A DNA stretch of 64,000 nt from Catenulispora sp. GP43 (GTDB lineage: Bacteria; Actinomycetota; Actinomycetes; Streptomycetales; Catenulisporaceae): the NCBI RefSeq assembly GCF_041260665.1, contig NZ_JBGCCT010000035.1, positions 1-64,000 of the forward strand, given 5' to 3'. Shown here in pieces: positions 47,933 to 56,544 of this stretch. The position numbers and the translations under genes were made by a program. The notes under the pieces are model-generated. The model ran no database searches and was not told the DNA's origin. It saw only the letters and a list, made by a program, of their open reading frames with translations. Numbering within the stretch: the first letter of the stretch is position 1; every line of letters begins with the position of its first letter.

Positions 47933-49204
47933 GTGACGACCGACAACTGGGCCGACAACTGGACGGCGCCCTCGACCGACGACCAGGGGCTGCTCGCCGC
48001 CCAGGCCGCGAACGACCCGGACGCGTACCTGGCCGTGCTGGCGCGGCTGGACGTGTACGTGCCGCGGCGGGAGCCGGATCAGGGTTCGAAGTTCAGTCTG
48101 CGCCGCTCGGTGGTGAAGCTGAACCAGCTCACCGTCTACGGCCAGCTGAACAACGCCATTCGCGGGACGTCGAAGTCCGCCCTGACGGTCAGCCAGGAGT
48201 ACGCCACCACCCGGCGGGGGGCGCGCCTGATCCTGCCGGTGTACACCCGGGCCCTGGTGCCGGCCGAGCGGCCCGAGGGCGTGTACTTCGACCGGAACCT
48301 GTTCCCGGCGTGGGTCCAGGACCTGGCCAAGCAGCGGCAGACGATGCAGCTCGTGATCAATCCGGGGACGCCGGAGGAGCGCGAGTTCAACGTCGGCAAG
48401 GCCGCGCAGTGGATGAAGAAGCACCCGCACCTGGTCGGCAGCTGGAACCAGCTGCACGGCACCGTGCGCACCGTCTACAACGAGCCGACTCAGGGCGACC
48501 TGGCCCGCGCGCTGGCGTGCGGGGCGCACCTGGCGGCGAGCAACGCCGTGCCGTGGAACTCGATGGGCCGCCCCTTCCTGAACTACCACGACCAGCTCGA
48601 CTCGCTGCGCGAGTGGTGGGGCATCGAGGGCCCGGTGCAGTGGCAGAACCAGGTCGACGCGCTGCTGGACACCGAGAACCCACAGCCGGCGGACCTGGTC
48701 CTGGGCATCCGCGCCGAACGCGGCGCGGGCGCGCAGCCCAGCGGCGACCCGGCCCACGACACCCGGGCCCTGACCGAGGGCGTCGAGGCCTGGTGCCGCG
48801 ACCGCGGGGCCCCGGAGCGCCTCCGGCAGGAGATGCTCGACATCGCGCAGTGGGTGGTGCGCTGCGAGACGTGGATGCGCAGGGACAGCGTCATAAGGCC
48901 GGACGCCATCGTGGCCACCCAGGCCGCCTGGGACTGGGGCCGCTGCGTGAACATGGCCCGCTGGGGCCTGGCCTGCGGCTTCTGCGACCGCACCACCGCC
49001 GAGCAGATCGTGCGCCACGCCGGCGGCCTGTGCGCCCGCGCGTACGCCGACTGGGGGCAACTGTCGGCGGCGTACATCCTCGGACGGGTGGTCAAGATGG
49101 GACGCCAGGGCAATCCGGAGAACACCTACCGGGACACCCTGCAGATCCACCGCGCGCTCGCGCAGGATCCCGCCAGCCCGTTCCTGACGCTGTCGCTGCG
49201 CTGA
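47933..49204 (+). CDS. DUF1266 family protein with SseB-like N-terminal part
   Basis: A 423-residue protein. The N-terminal half (about 15-190) has SseB-like features (NDPDAYLAVLARLDVYVPRR, GARLILPVYTRAL). The C-terminal half (about 200-423) has the DUF1266 pattern of WGI/WW and repeated WD/WG motifs (DQLDSLREWWGI, AAWDWGRCVNMARWGLACG, YADWGQLSAAYILGR). Function is unknown; some family members are linked to secretion or phage resistance. The GTG at 47933 is chosen because AGGGGGGACTCA precedes it and the frame upstream runs through the tRNA. Confidence 0.65.
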   Translation: MTTDNWADNWTAPSTDDQGLLAAQAANDPDAYLAVLARLDVYVPRREPDQGSKFSLRRSVVKLNQLTVYGQLNNAIRGTSKSALTVSQEYATTRRGARLILPVYTRALVPAERPEGVYFDRNLFPAWVQDLAKQRQTMQLVINPGTPEEREFNVGKAAQWMKKHPHLVGSWNQLHGTVRTVYNEPTQGDLARALACGAHLAASNAVPWNSMGRPFLNYHDQLDSLREWWGIEGPVQWQNQVDALLDTENPQPADLVLGIRAERGAGAQPSGDPAHDTRALTEGVEAWCRDRGAPERLRQEMLDIAQWVVRCETWMRRDSVIRPDAIVATQAAWDWGRCVNMARWGLACGFCDRTTAEQIVRHAGGLCARAYADWGQLSAAYILGRVVKMGRQGNPENTYRDTLQIHRALAQDPASPFLTLSLR

Positions 49205-49365
49205 GCGCGGCGGGAGCGCGTGACGACGGGACGACGGGAGCGACGGGAGCGACGGCGCGCCAGTGCGGCCGGGGCGGCCGGACGCCCTGATCGCACCGCC
49301 AGTGACCCTGGTCACGGCCCGGCCGCCGGCGGGTAAATACGGGATGAGCGCCATCCGAAGTGCGC

Positions 49366-49371
49366 TATGCT
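49366..49371 (+). promoter_or_regulatory. -10 box of tRNA-Glu copy 2
   Basis: TATGCT about 44 bp before the tRNA, the same distance as the -10 of copy 1. No convincing -35 could be assigned. Confidence 0.35.
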
Positions 49372-49414
49372 TTCGGGGTCGCCAGGCGCCACGGAGCGCA
49401 GAGGCGGCAGCTAG

Positions 49415-49487
49415 GGCCCCGTTGTGTAGCGGCCTAGCACGCTGCCCTCTCAAGGCAGTAGCGCGGGTTCGAATCCCGTCGGGGCTA
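49415..49487 (+). tRNA. tRNA-Glu (anticodon CTC), copy 2
   Basis: Identical in all 73 nt to copy 1. It starts the island that ends with tRNA-Glu 3' fragments near 56073 and 56445. Confidence 0.93.
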
Positions 49488-49498
49488 CTTGCGTGACG

Positions 49499-49526
49499 GG
49501 CCGATCGCTTTACGTGATCGGCCTTT
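49499..49526 (+). terminator. Terminator after tRNA-Glu copy 2
   Basis: GGCCGATC (49499-49506) and GATCGGCC (49516-49523) followed by TTT. Confidence 0.7.
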
Positions 49527-49752
49527 CCACATGTCAGGGCCCCTTTTTTACTCTGCGGCCATGGACCGGGCCGGTATCGGGAACTACGCAGAACGTTGCA
49601 TCCCCGCAGGTAGATACCTATGTCGATCTAGCACGGGTTCGACACCCAGGGTTTGTCCGGTTCGCCGTCTGTGACGCTGTTCCGTCACCCGTCCGAACGG
49701 AACCGTGAGCCGGTCGCGTCATCGAGCCTGGCACACACAGCATTAAATAGAC

Positions 49753-50040
49753 GTGGACGTCTCTGAGGAGCAGCAGGCCTCGCTGCGAGAACTGATCACA
49801 GCGCCCGACACGTCCACCGGCATCGCCGCCCGCGCACACATCGTCCTACTACGTGCGCAAGGCCGCGTCCGAGGCGAGTCGCGAAACAGTGCTGAGTGTC
49901 ACTGCCGACCGCAGACCGCCGGGTGACCCGCTTCGCCGAACGCCGAATCGCGGGCCTTGCCGAACGTCCACGCGCCCGCGCCCAAGTCCTCGACCACATG
50001 CGCCAACGTGGCCTGGAGCCGGCCCGAACCTCGCCGCCGG
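49753..50040 (+). pseudogene. IS630-family transposase remnant
   Basis: From the GTG at 49753 the frame reads VDVSEEQQASLRELITAP and ARAHIVLLRAQGR, the N-terminal pattern of IS630 transposases. After about 49866 the frame is lost; another frame gives RVTRFAERRIAGLAERPRA, which is the next part of the same family. The DDE catalytic domain is absent. It is therefore a frameshifted 5' fragment. Confidence 0.65.
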
Positions 50041-50131
50041 TGCGAGGACCGGCCCCGGGTCCGATAGCTTGGGGTCTCATGACGGCCGGGATGGATGCAG
50101 CCCTGGCGGCGAGAAGGCATGAGGTGGCGTC

Positions 50132-52438
50132 ATGAGGTTCGCGGCGCGCGAGCGGCTGGTTGCGGTCCTGGCCAAGGAGTTCGGCGAGCCACCGTTCGCG
50201 GTCGTCGAGTACGCCGATGCCGGACTGCTCGACGTGCGGGTCGAGGGTGTCGGCCAGCTGAAGTTCCCAGTGACTCCCGCGCAGGCCCGGAAGCTGTGTG
50301 CACTAGGCACAGCGGCGCGTTACGGCCGCGGCGAACAGACTCTGACCGACGCGTCGGTGCGCGACACGTGGGAGGTGCCGAAGGCCGCGGTCGAGGTGAG
50401 CTGGTCGCCGAAGTTCATGTCTGTGCTGGACGGGATGCGCGAGCAGCTCGGGCTGCCGGACTCCGCGACGCTGCGGGCCGAGCTGCACTCACTTCTAGTC
50501 TACGAGCCGGGCCAGTTCTTCCTGCCGCATCAGGACTCCGAGAAGCACGACGAGATGGTGGGCACGCTCGTGGTGACGCTGCCGTCCCGGCACGCTGGCG
50601 GCGAGCTCGTCATCAAGCACGGCTCGCGCAGCGCGGTCTCCTTGGGCTCGGCGTCCAAGCTGGCTCTGGCCGCGTTCTACGCGGACTGCCGCCACGAGGT
50701 CAGGCCGGTGAAGTCCGGGAATCGGATCGCCGCCACGTTCAACCTGCTGCTGGACGGCGGCGCACCGCAGGCGTCGGGTCGCGACGCGGCGGCGGAGGCC
50801 GCGCGGTATCTGGGCGACCACTTCACGACCCCGTCCACGGCGTACTCCTGGGGGAAGCCGTCGGTGCCGAAGCGGCTGGTCTACCTCCTGGACCACGAGT
50901 ACACCGAGCGCGGGCTGAGCTGGGACCGGCTCAAGGGAGGCGACGCCGACCGAGCTGCGCTGCTGCGGGCCGCCGCGGAACAGGCCGGCTGCCGGGTGAT
51001 GCTCGCGGTCACCGAGATCAAGGAGACCTGGGACGCCTTCCCCGAGGGCTCGGACTACGAGGAGTCGTACGACGACGAAGATGATGAGGACGGCAACGGT
51101 GAGTACCAACTCAACGACCTGATCGAGACGGTCACGACGCTGTCCTGCTGGATCGACCCGGACACCGGGCACCGCGAGCAGATCAGCCTCGACGTCGGCG
51201 ACAACGAGGTCTGCGCCTCGACCGCGACCGACGACCTGTCGCCCTACGACGAGCAGTACGAGGGCTACATGGGCAACTACGGCAACACCCTGGACCGCTG
51301 GTACCGGCGCGCGGCGCTGGTGGTTTTCCCCGACGGCCTGGGGTTCGCCAACCGGGCCGAGGCGGTTCCGGCCTGGGCGATGCGACACGTCGCCGAGCGG
51401 GCCGACTCCGGGGACGTCGCAGGGGCCCGCGCCGACGCTGCCTCGCTCGCGCCGTTCTGGACGGCAAAGGTGGGGCCGGGACCCCGCGCCGACGTGTTCG
51501 GCCCGGCGCTGGACGCCGCGCAGGCCGTGGACCAGCCGGATACGGCGGCCATGCTGCTGGCCCCGTTCCGGGCCGAGGACCTGCTCACCGAGCATGCCGC
51601 GCCGCTGGTCCGCCTTGCGGAACACTACGGCGGCACATGGCTGGGCGGGATCTTGAGCGCCTGGTCCGCCACCGGCCGGCACGAACTGCACGGCTACACA
51701 CCCGAGTCCCGCGTCTGGTACTCGGCGCTGCCGGCGCTGTGCGGCAGCTTGGCCGCCGCCGGCGGCGGGGGTTCGTCCGCCGCCGGTGTGCTGCTGCGGT
51801 CGGCCTGGCTTCGGCTGACCGCCACTGCTGCACCGCGACTCCAGGCGCCGGCTCCCAGCAGCCGCGCCGCCGGATCAGCGGAACTCTCCGAGCCGCTGGC
51901 CGCGGTCATCGCCGCATCGGCCGCCGCGGGTCCCACGACGACGGCGTTGAGCGACAGTATCGCGGCTCACCTGGCAGGGCTCGGTGATGAATCACTGCCC
52001 TGGCAGCTCGCAGGGCTCCGCGCCTTCTCCGCAACACACGACGCACCCGATAGCCGTCTGGCGGCGGCCGCGGCAGCCGATTGCGCCCGTCGGCTCGCCG
52101 GGCGACTGGCGCGGTCGGCGCGCGCGGCCGGCGACTGGTCGATCAGGTTGCCAGATGACTGTGCTTGTCCGCTGTGCGAAGTCCTGACCGCGTTTCTGGC
52201 CGATCCGGCACTCCGGATCCGGGAGTGGCCCCTGGCCAAAGACGGTCGCCGACACGTCCACACGCGCATCGACGCGATCGAACTGCCGGTCGGGCACGAG
52301 ACCCGACGCGAGGGACGCCCGTACACCCTGGTGCTGACCAAGAAGGACACGCTGTTCACCGACGAGCAGGCCGCCCGCGCGGCCGATGCCGACGATCTGC
52401 GGTGGCTGCACACGGCGTGGCCCCAGACTGTCCGATGA
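50132..52438 (+). CDS. 2OG-Fe(II) oxygenase-domain protein, 768 residues
   Basis: The N-terminal 200 residues contain a prolyl-hydroxylase-like 2-oxoglutarate/iron oxygenase: LLVYEPGQFFLPHQDSEK with the metal HxD (133-135), MVGTLVVTLPS, FYADCRHEVRPV with the distal His (about 187), and NRIAATFNL with the 2OG-binding Arg (about 197). An acidic insert (SYDDEDDEDGN, near 310) and a long C-terminal region of about 450 residues follow that I cannot assign. It would hydroxylate a protein, nucleic acid or small molecule. GAGG precedes the ATG. It lies in an island bounded by tRNA-Glu sequences. Confidence 0.75.
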   Translation: MRFAARERLVAVLAKEFGEPPFAVVEYADAGLLDVRVEGVGQLKFPVTPAQARKLCALGTAARYGRGEQTLTDASVRDTWEVPKAAVEVSWSPKFMSVLDGMREQLGLPDSATLRAELHSLLVYEPGQFFLPHQDSEKHDEMVGTLVVTLPSRHAGGELVIKHGSRSAVSLGSASKLALAAFYADCRHEVRPVKSGNRIAATFNLLLDGGAPQASGRDAAAEAARYLGDHFTTPSTAYSWGKPSVPKRLVYLLDHEYTERGLSWDRLKGGDADRAALLRAAAEQAGCRVMLAVTEIKETWDAFPEGSDYEESYDDEDDEDGNGEYQLNDLIETVTTLSCWIDPDTGHREQISLDVGDNEVCASTATDDLSPYDEQYEGYMGNYGNTLDRWYRRAALVVFPDGLGFANRAEAVPAWAMRHVAERADSGDVAGARADAASLAPFWTAKVGPGPRADVFGPALDAAQAVDQPDTAAMLLAPFRAEDLLTEHAAPLVRLAEHYGGTWLGGILSAWSATGRHELHGYTPESRVWYSALPALCGSLAAAGGGGSSAAGVLLRSAWLRLTATAAPRLQAPAPSSRAAGSAELSEPLAAVIAASAAAGPTTTALSDSIAAHLAGLGDESLPWQLAGLRAFSATHDAPDSRLAAAAAADCARRLAGRLARSARAAGDWSIRLPDDCACPLCEVLTAFLADPALRIREWPLAKDGRRHVHTRIDAIELPVGHETRREGRPYTLVLTKKDTLFTDEQAARAADADDLRWLHTAWPQTVR

Positions 52439-53042
52439 GCAACAGCTCGCACCTCCGACTCGCGCGGGACGCCTGTCGCACCTCCCCCCGGCCCGCTGCC
52501 GAACGCCGAACCGGCACCGCCCCGCCGGCTCCGGTCTCCTCGGCCCATCGCTCGCCGAGCCGCCCGCCACGTCCGGGCTGAGGAAGTCAGAACTGGCGGA
52601 ACTCGCCGACCACGCGACCCGGCGCGTGGGAACTGCCCACCTGAAGGATGATCGGGCGTTCGGACCGCCAGTCCAGCCAAGAATCAGACTCCATGGCCGT
52701 CCCGATAGGCCAGAGGACACTGCTGCGAGCCAGCGACCGGCCCGTTAGCCAGCGGCGATGCCAGGTCCGCGTCTCGGCCCGGCGGATCTGCGCCACGACG
52801 GTGTGGCCAAGCGGGTGCTGCGTCCGGCAGTCACGGTCCCACCGTACTCACGCACCCCGGGCGACCGGATGGCTGCTCGCCGGGAACGGGCCCGCAGCCG
52901 CCCCTGAGGCGGCTCTGCAACACTCCTGAGTGGCAACGCGGGACTGTCACGTCTTCTGGCCGACACGCGCGGCATCGTTCAAGACATGAGCTTCGCCGGA
53001 CAGCGGCAGCAGTCGCTGCACGCATTGATCACCACTGCTGGC
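52439..53042. other. Decayed intergenic region
   Basis: About 600 bp with no confident gene. A reverse frame at 52587-52796 gives a 69-residue protein (GTG start, AQIRRAETRTWHRRWL, SDSWLDWRSERP, ending VVGEFRQF) that could be a real small gene or the N-terminal fragment of a lost one. At 52985, MSFAGQRQQSLHALITTAG weakly resembles the start of the IS630-like remnant at 49753. Confidence 0.4.
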
Positions 53043-54605
53043 TCACCACCATGGTTTCCGGCCCGGGTGCCACGGTCTCGGTTGGCTGTCGCCCAAGGCT
53101 GGAGGATAGGCGAGATTCGGCTTAGGAGCTGACTTGGCGGGATCCTCCCTGTGCGGCGCGTCGGGACTCCAGCCGTCGAGGAACGGGCGAAGTTCATCCG
53201 CGTTCGGCTCAACCTCGAAGGGCAGGCGGCCCAGGGACCGTTGCCCGGTTGTCGGATCAGTTTGATCGGCCAGGGCCAAGCCGACGTCACGCCAGGACCG
53301 GAGGTTCAGTGCGAGCCCGGTGTCGTCGGCCCGCTCGGCTTCGATCGCGGACTGGTCGAGGACTACGCAGATCTCGCGAAGGTCTCGTGCGTCACGCCAG
53401 GCATGAAGGGCAGCGACCAGAGTGGCCTGGCGGACCGCGTCGACGGCTTGAGGCCGTGCTTCGGCAAGGGCTGTTTCCCAGGCACGGCGAGTCTCGCCCT
53501 CCTTCCTTTCCCGCTCCAGTCGGGCGGCTTCCTGTTCGCGAAGCCATTGTGCGTGCGCTTCCGCCCGCCGCCGCTCAAACTCGAGCCGCTGAGCCTCGTC
53601 AGCGTCGAACCCGGCCTGGGCCTCCTTGGCAATCTGCCGGATGCGCGACTCCAGCGTGCCCCGCTTGTCGTCTGTCCAGGTGTCGCGATTCCGGTAGCCG
53701 TTCTTCCCATAGCCGGCTCGATCGATTCTCAACTCCAGCCGACCGGATGGTACGCGCTCGGTGCTGCCGTAGTACTGCCAGGACTGACTGCGCCGGCCGC
53801 GCTGCGGCGTACTGGGGACCTCATCGTATTGCTCGGACAGTTCGAGTTCCTGTTGCGTGCCGCTACCGCCGAAGCGGTAGCCGAGCTTGGCGTGCTGGCC
53901 GCGTCGCGCCATGCGCACCTCGTATCCGTGCTTCGCTGCTTCGTCTCGGAGGGCGATCAGGAAAGCGACCGCTCGGTCGCGCTGCCCGACACTGACTCTC
54001 GCCAGTGCGGCGGGGTTCTCCGCGAGGAGCACGCCGAGGTCTTGATCCGCATGTTTGGGCTTGCGAAGGTTGAGCCGAACGCGGTTCCAGTCAGTCTCGT
54101 CGGGGTTATCAGCGTCCAAGAGCCGGATGACGATGTCGCCGCTCGCCCGACCGGTATGGCGCAGGATGCTGGCCTCGGGGACAAGCCCATACTGCTTGGC
54201 CGCATGGATCTGACGGCGATAGGAGGCGCGCGTTTCGTCATCTGGATCAGTGATCCGCAACGTTCTGTCGCTAGTCTCCGCCAAGCGCTTGACCAGTGCG
54301 GCAGCGGAGTCTCGAGTTGCCGCCGCTCGTGTCTCGAGTACCGCCTTGGCCTTGGCGTCGGCCGCCTCTGGCGTTTCCGGACGGTCAGGGTGCCGACCGT
54401 GCCGCAGATAGAAGCGTCCGGTATCGGTGATCGCGGCTGTGAACACGCCGCCCCGCTTGTCGATCGTGATGAGTCCTCGACTCCGCAACGCGTACGCCGA
54501 TTGCCTCGCCGAGGTCGCTTCGGGGGCGCTGAGCGTGTCACCGTCCGCGATGCGCTCAAGGAGATCGGATTGTTTGTCGTTGATCGGGTCCCAACGGCGC
54601 ACCAC
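53043..54605 (-). CDS. Island protein with N-terminal winged helix and charged helical region
   Basis: A 520-residue protein, GTG start. Residues 1-75 look like a winged helix (SDLLERIADGDTLSAPE, SARQSAYALRSRGLITIDK, FTAAITDTGRFYLRHG). A middle part (about 130-260) has mixed strands, and a long Arg/Glu/Ala-rich helix follows (EAQRLEFERRRAEAHAQWL, EQEAARLERERKEGETRRA). Similar proteins in streptomycetes are often labelled PE-PGRS family, which is not meaningful here. It is the last gene of a three-gene operon with an Xis-like gene, 3 bp after the latter's stop. Confidence 0.6.
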   Translation of the reverse strand: MVRRWDPINDKQSDLLERIADGDTLSAPEATSARQSAYALRSRGLITIDKRGGVFTAAITDTGRFYLRHGRHPDRPETPEAADAKAKAVLETRAAATRDSAAALVKRLAETSDRTLRITDPDDETRASYRRQIHAAKQYGLVPEASILRHTGRASGDIVIRLLDADNPDETDWNRVRLNLRKPKHADQDLGVLLAENPAALARVSVGQRDRAVAFLIALRDEAAKHGYEVRMARRGQHAKLGYRFGGSGTQQELELSEQYDEVPSTPQRGRRSQSWQYYGSTERVPSGRLELRIDRAGYGKNGYRNRDTWTDDKRGTLESRIRQIAKEAQAGFDADEAQRLEFERRRAEAHAQWLREQEAARLERERKEGETRRAWETALAEARPQAVDAVRQATLVAALHAWRDARDLREICVVLDQSAIEAERADDTGLALNLRSWRDVGLALADQTDPTTGQRSLGRLPFEVEPNADELRPFLDGWSPDAPHREDPAKSAPKPNLAYPPALGDSQPRPWHPGRKPWW

Positions 54606-54608
54606 AAC

Positions 54609-54917
54609 TCATCCCCGCCCGCCGGTCGAGTCTTCGTCATCGAATCTGGCGGCGAAGTCCATGCCCGATTCCACGTCCTCGAAATGGACAGGCAAGCTCT
54701 CGACACCGAGTGCCGCCATGAGGCTCATGGTCGGGACGCGGTAGCACCAGGAGGGCCGGATCACTCGGCAGGGGAACGCCTCGCGCCTGACCAGCTTGTA
54801 AGCCGTGTTGGTGCTGAAACCGAAGGCCCGTGCAGCCGTCGCCAAACTTACGGAGACGGGGAGTTGGAAGAGCTCGGGGAAGGTGAGCATTGCCGTCTGC
54901 TGCCGCATAGGCGTCAT
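54609..54917 (-). CDS. Excisionase-like HTH protein
   Basis: A 102-residue protein. ATAARAFGFSTNTAYKLVRR followed by FPCRVIRPSWCYRVPTMSL is the MerR/AlpA-like DNA-binding fold of excisionases and helix-turn-helix domain 17 proteins. The C-terminal 35 residues are acidic (FEDVESGMDFAARFDDED). The ATG at 54917 overlaps the previous stop as ATGA; a second ATG eight codons later is possible. No integrase is nearby, so any partner has been lost or lies elsewhere. Confidence 0.7.
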   Translation of the reverse strand: MTPMRQQTAMLTFPELFQLPVSVSLATAARAFGFSTNTAYKLVRREAFPCRVIRPSWCYRVPTMSLMAALGVESLPVHFEDVESGMDFAARFDDEDSTGGRG

Positions 54918-55696
54918 CGCAGTCCTCCGTCGCGGTTGTCATGACGGCGGGTGCAGCTATCGTGTGCTTGCCGTGCGACGCGGGTTCTGGGGGGACCTGG
55001 GCGGATGCCGCGCTCACCGAGCCGGATGTAGCGGACGACGCTGTCGATGGGTTCGACTGCCTGCCGGCGTCGCGCTCTGTCGCACAGACCCGCGCGCGCG
55101 GCCAGCGATCCCAGGCGTTCGCCCTCCAGACGGCCCTCGTCGACGTGCTCAGCAGTCGCGGTTTCACGACAGAGCTCGGCGCCTCCGGAGCCATGGGCAC
55201 GATCGCGATCCGTCACCCGGACACTGACCGTCTCGGGATCGCGCACGGAAAACTCGCGACTGGAGCGACGGCAAGTGCGCCAGCCGTGGCTGCTCGCGGC
55301 CCGCCACAAAGTTCTACCGAGCCGCGAGGCGTCGACATCGATGGTTCGCAGGGCTTCCAGGAACCCGAGCACGATCTCCGACTGGGCGTCCGCATAATCC
55401 ACACGTCCATGCTGGGAAAGCCTCCACGACGCGGCGCGGAGACCAGAGGTCATCGCCCAGATCGCCACGAGCTGCCACGGATCGCGCTGCATCCGCGCCC
55501 GGATGATCAGCTCCGACCAGACTGCGTCACTCGCCTCGACGCTCGTGTCCGGATTGCTGAGGATGGCGCGGACGTCAGCCACGGCGACGGGGCCCGACGA
55601 ACCGTCAGCCAGGACGATGCTCGATCGGATGTCTGACGACCTGATGTGGATGTCGATGGATTCGAACAGGGCGAAGTGACTCGGACAGGTGGACAC
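54914..55696 (-). CDS. Sigma-region-2-like protein of a mobile island
   Basis: A 260-residue protein. The central part (about 60-130) reads SDAVWSELIIRARMQRDPWQ, AIWAMTSGLRAASWRLSQHG and DYADAQSEIVLGFLEALRTI, similar in layout to region 2 of sigma-70 factors, where the last motif corresponds to DLxQExxLGxxxA. No clear region 4 follows, but the C-terminal part is basic. Proteins of this type accompany xis-like genes in actinomycete integrative elements. The GTG at 55696 is used because AAGGAG lies 6-7 nt upstream. First gene of the operon. Confidence 0.55.
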   Translation of the reverse strand: MSTCPSHFALFESIDIHIRSSDIRSSIVLADGSSGPVAVADVRAILSNPDTSVEASDAVWSELIIRARMQRDPWQLVAIWAMTSGLRAASWRLSQHGRVDYADAQSEIVLGFLEALRTIDVDASRLGRTLWRAASSHGWRTCRRSSREFSVRDPETVSVRVTDRDRAHGSGGAELCRETATAEHVDEGRLEGERLGSLAARAGLCDRARRRQAVEPIDSVVRYIRLGERGIRPGPPRTRVARQAHDSCTRRHDNRDGGLR

Positions 55697-56001
55697 TGTC
55701 TGCTCCTTGATCTTGGAGTTCGGGTGGCTCGAACACGCCACCCTCCAAGACCAATTGAGCACGTGTTGGACCGTTTGGCTGCCGAATCTCCGAATACCAG
55801 CAGAATTGACCATTCCGACCACTCGTTAGACGGACTGGCTGCGGTCTATCCACGCCTTGCGGCATCCAAGCGCCACCGGCTCGTCGGGACTATGCGCCTA
55901 CGGACCGATCTGAATTGACATCAGGGATCCACTGACTACTTCAGGTCGGCTGCAGCGCCAGCACGCGATCATGGCAGCCGGTGATCGACCTCGATTCGAA
56001 G

Positions 56002-56073
56002 AGATCGCAGGTCAGCGCCGCAGGATCTGCCGTTGTCATGGACCGATGTGCATGGATCCCCGTCGGGGCTACT
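56002..56073 (+). repeat. tRNA-Glu 3'-end fragment unit A
   Basis: Begins AGATCGCAGGTCAG and ends ATCCCCGTCGGGGCTACT (56056-56073), which matches the 3' end of the two intact tRNA-Glu genes except for one extra C. The 5' part of the tRNA is missing or unrecognisable. Candidate remnant of an attachment site. Confidence 0.7.
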
Positions 56074-56085
56074 CCAGTGAACGGC

Positions 56086-56104
56086 CGGTCGCTCCGCGCG
56101 ACCG
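56086..56104 (+). terminator. Stem-loop after fragment A
   Basis: CGGTCGC and GCGACCG with a 5-nt loop, at the distance expected for a tRNA terminator. Confidence 0.5.
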
Positions 56105-56381
56105 CCTTGCCGCACGTCAGGGGCGGCTTTCCAGTCCGCGACCATGGCCGGATCGCCAGCGCGGCTGGTACTCACCGTCTGCACGGCATGACGCCCGCAA
56201 CGTACTCCGGATGACATCGGTAGCCACTCCGGAGGACGAGGCGCGGTCGCCAAACCGATCCCGAGCCGGAGGCACCCTGGGCTACTTGTTCTCCGTCGGA
56301 CCAACAGATCCGTTACGGACGGCAATCGATACAGAACATGCTGCATCCTCAGTCAAGTATCCACTCAATAGCGATATGGAA

Positions 56382-56445
56382 AGATCGCAGGTCAGGGCCT
56401 GTTGCGCCACGGACCGATCTGCACGGATCCCCGTCGGGGCTACTT
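56382..56445 (+). repeat. tRNA-Glu 3'-end fragment unit B
   Basis: Begins AGATCGCAGGTCAG, identical to unit A, and ends ATCCCCGTCGGGGCTACTT (56427-56445). The sequence CGGACCGATCTGCACGG before the end is also shared with unit A with few changes. Confidence 0.7.
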
Positions 56446-56448
56446 CTG

Positions 56449-56483
56449 GAAGGCCCGGACAGACATCGTCTGTCCCGGCCTTC
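56449..56483 (+). terminator. Stem-loop terminator after fragment B
   Basis: GAAGGCCCGGACAGA pairs with TCTGTCCCGGCCTTC with a single mismatch and a 5-nt loop, followed by TTAC. It looks like the genuine old terminator of the tRNA-Glu locus. Confidence 0.7.
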
Positions 56484-56544
56484 TTACGTTGCCCGGTGTG
56501 GACGCGCAGGCGCGGGCGAAGCATCAGGGACCTGACAGTCTTCT

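Larger units (their letters stand above)
55697..56544. other. Non-coding region with tRNA-Glu-derived fragments
   Basis: About 850 bp with no gene I can support. It contains two related units (56002-56073 and 56382-56445), each ending in the 3' end of tRNA-Glu and followed by a stem-loop. Confidence 0.6.

Noticed and set aside
49626-49655. Third tRNA-like sequence with GGGTTCGACACCC
   Set aside because: It resembles a T arm only; no acceptor or anticodon arm can be folded. Possibly another fossil, but too weak.
52587-52796. 69-residue reverse-strand gene
   Set aside because: Plausible amino-acid composition but no ribosome binding site and no recognised family; mentioned in the region entry only.
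52985-53042. Second IS630-like start after the 2OG oxygenase gene
   Set aside because: Resemblance to the remnant at 49753 is limited to a few residues (QQ.SL..LIT) and the frame ends quickly; I could not support a composite-transposon model.
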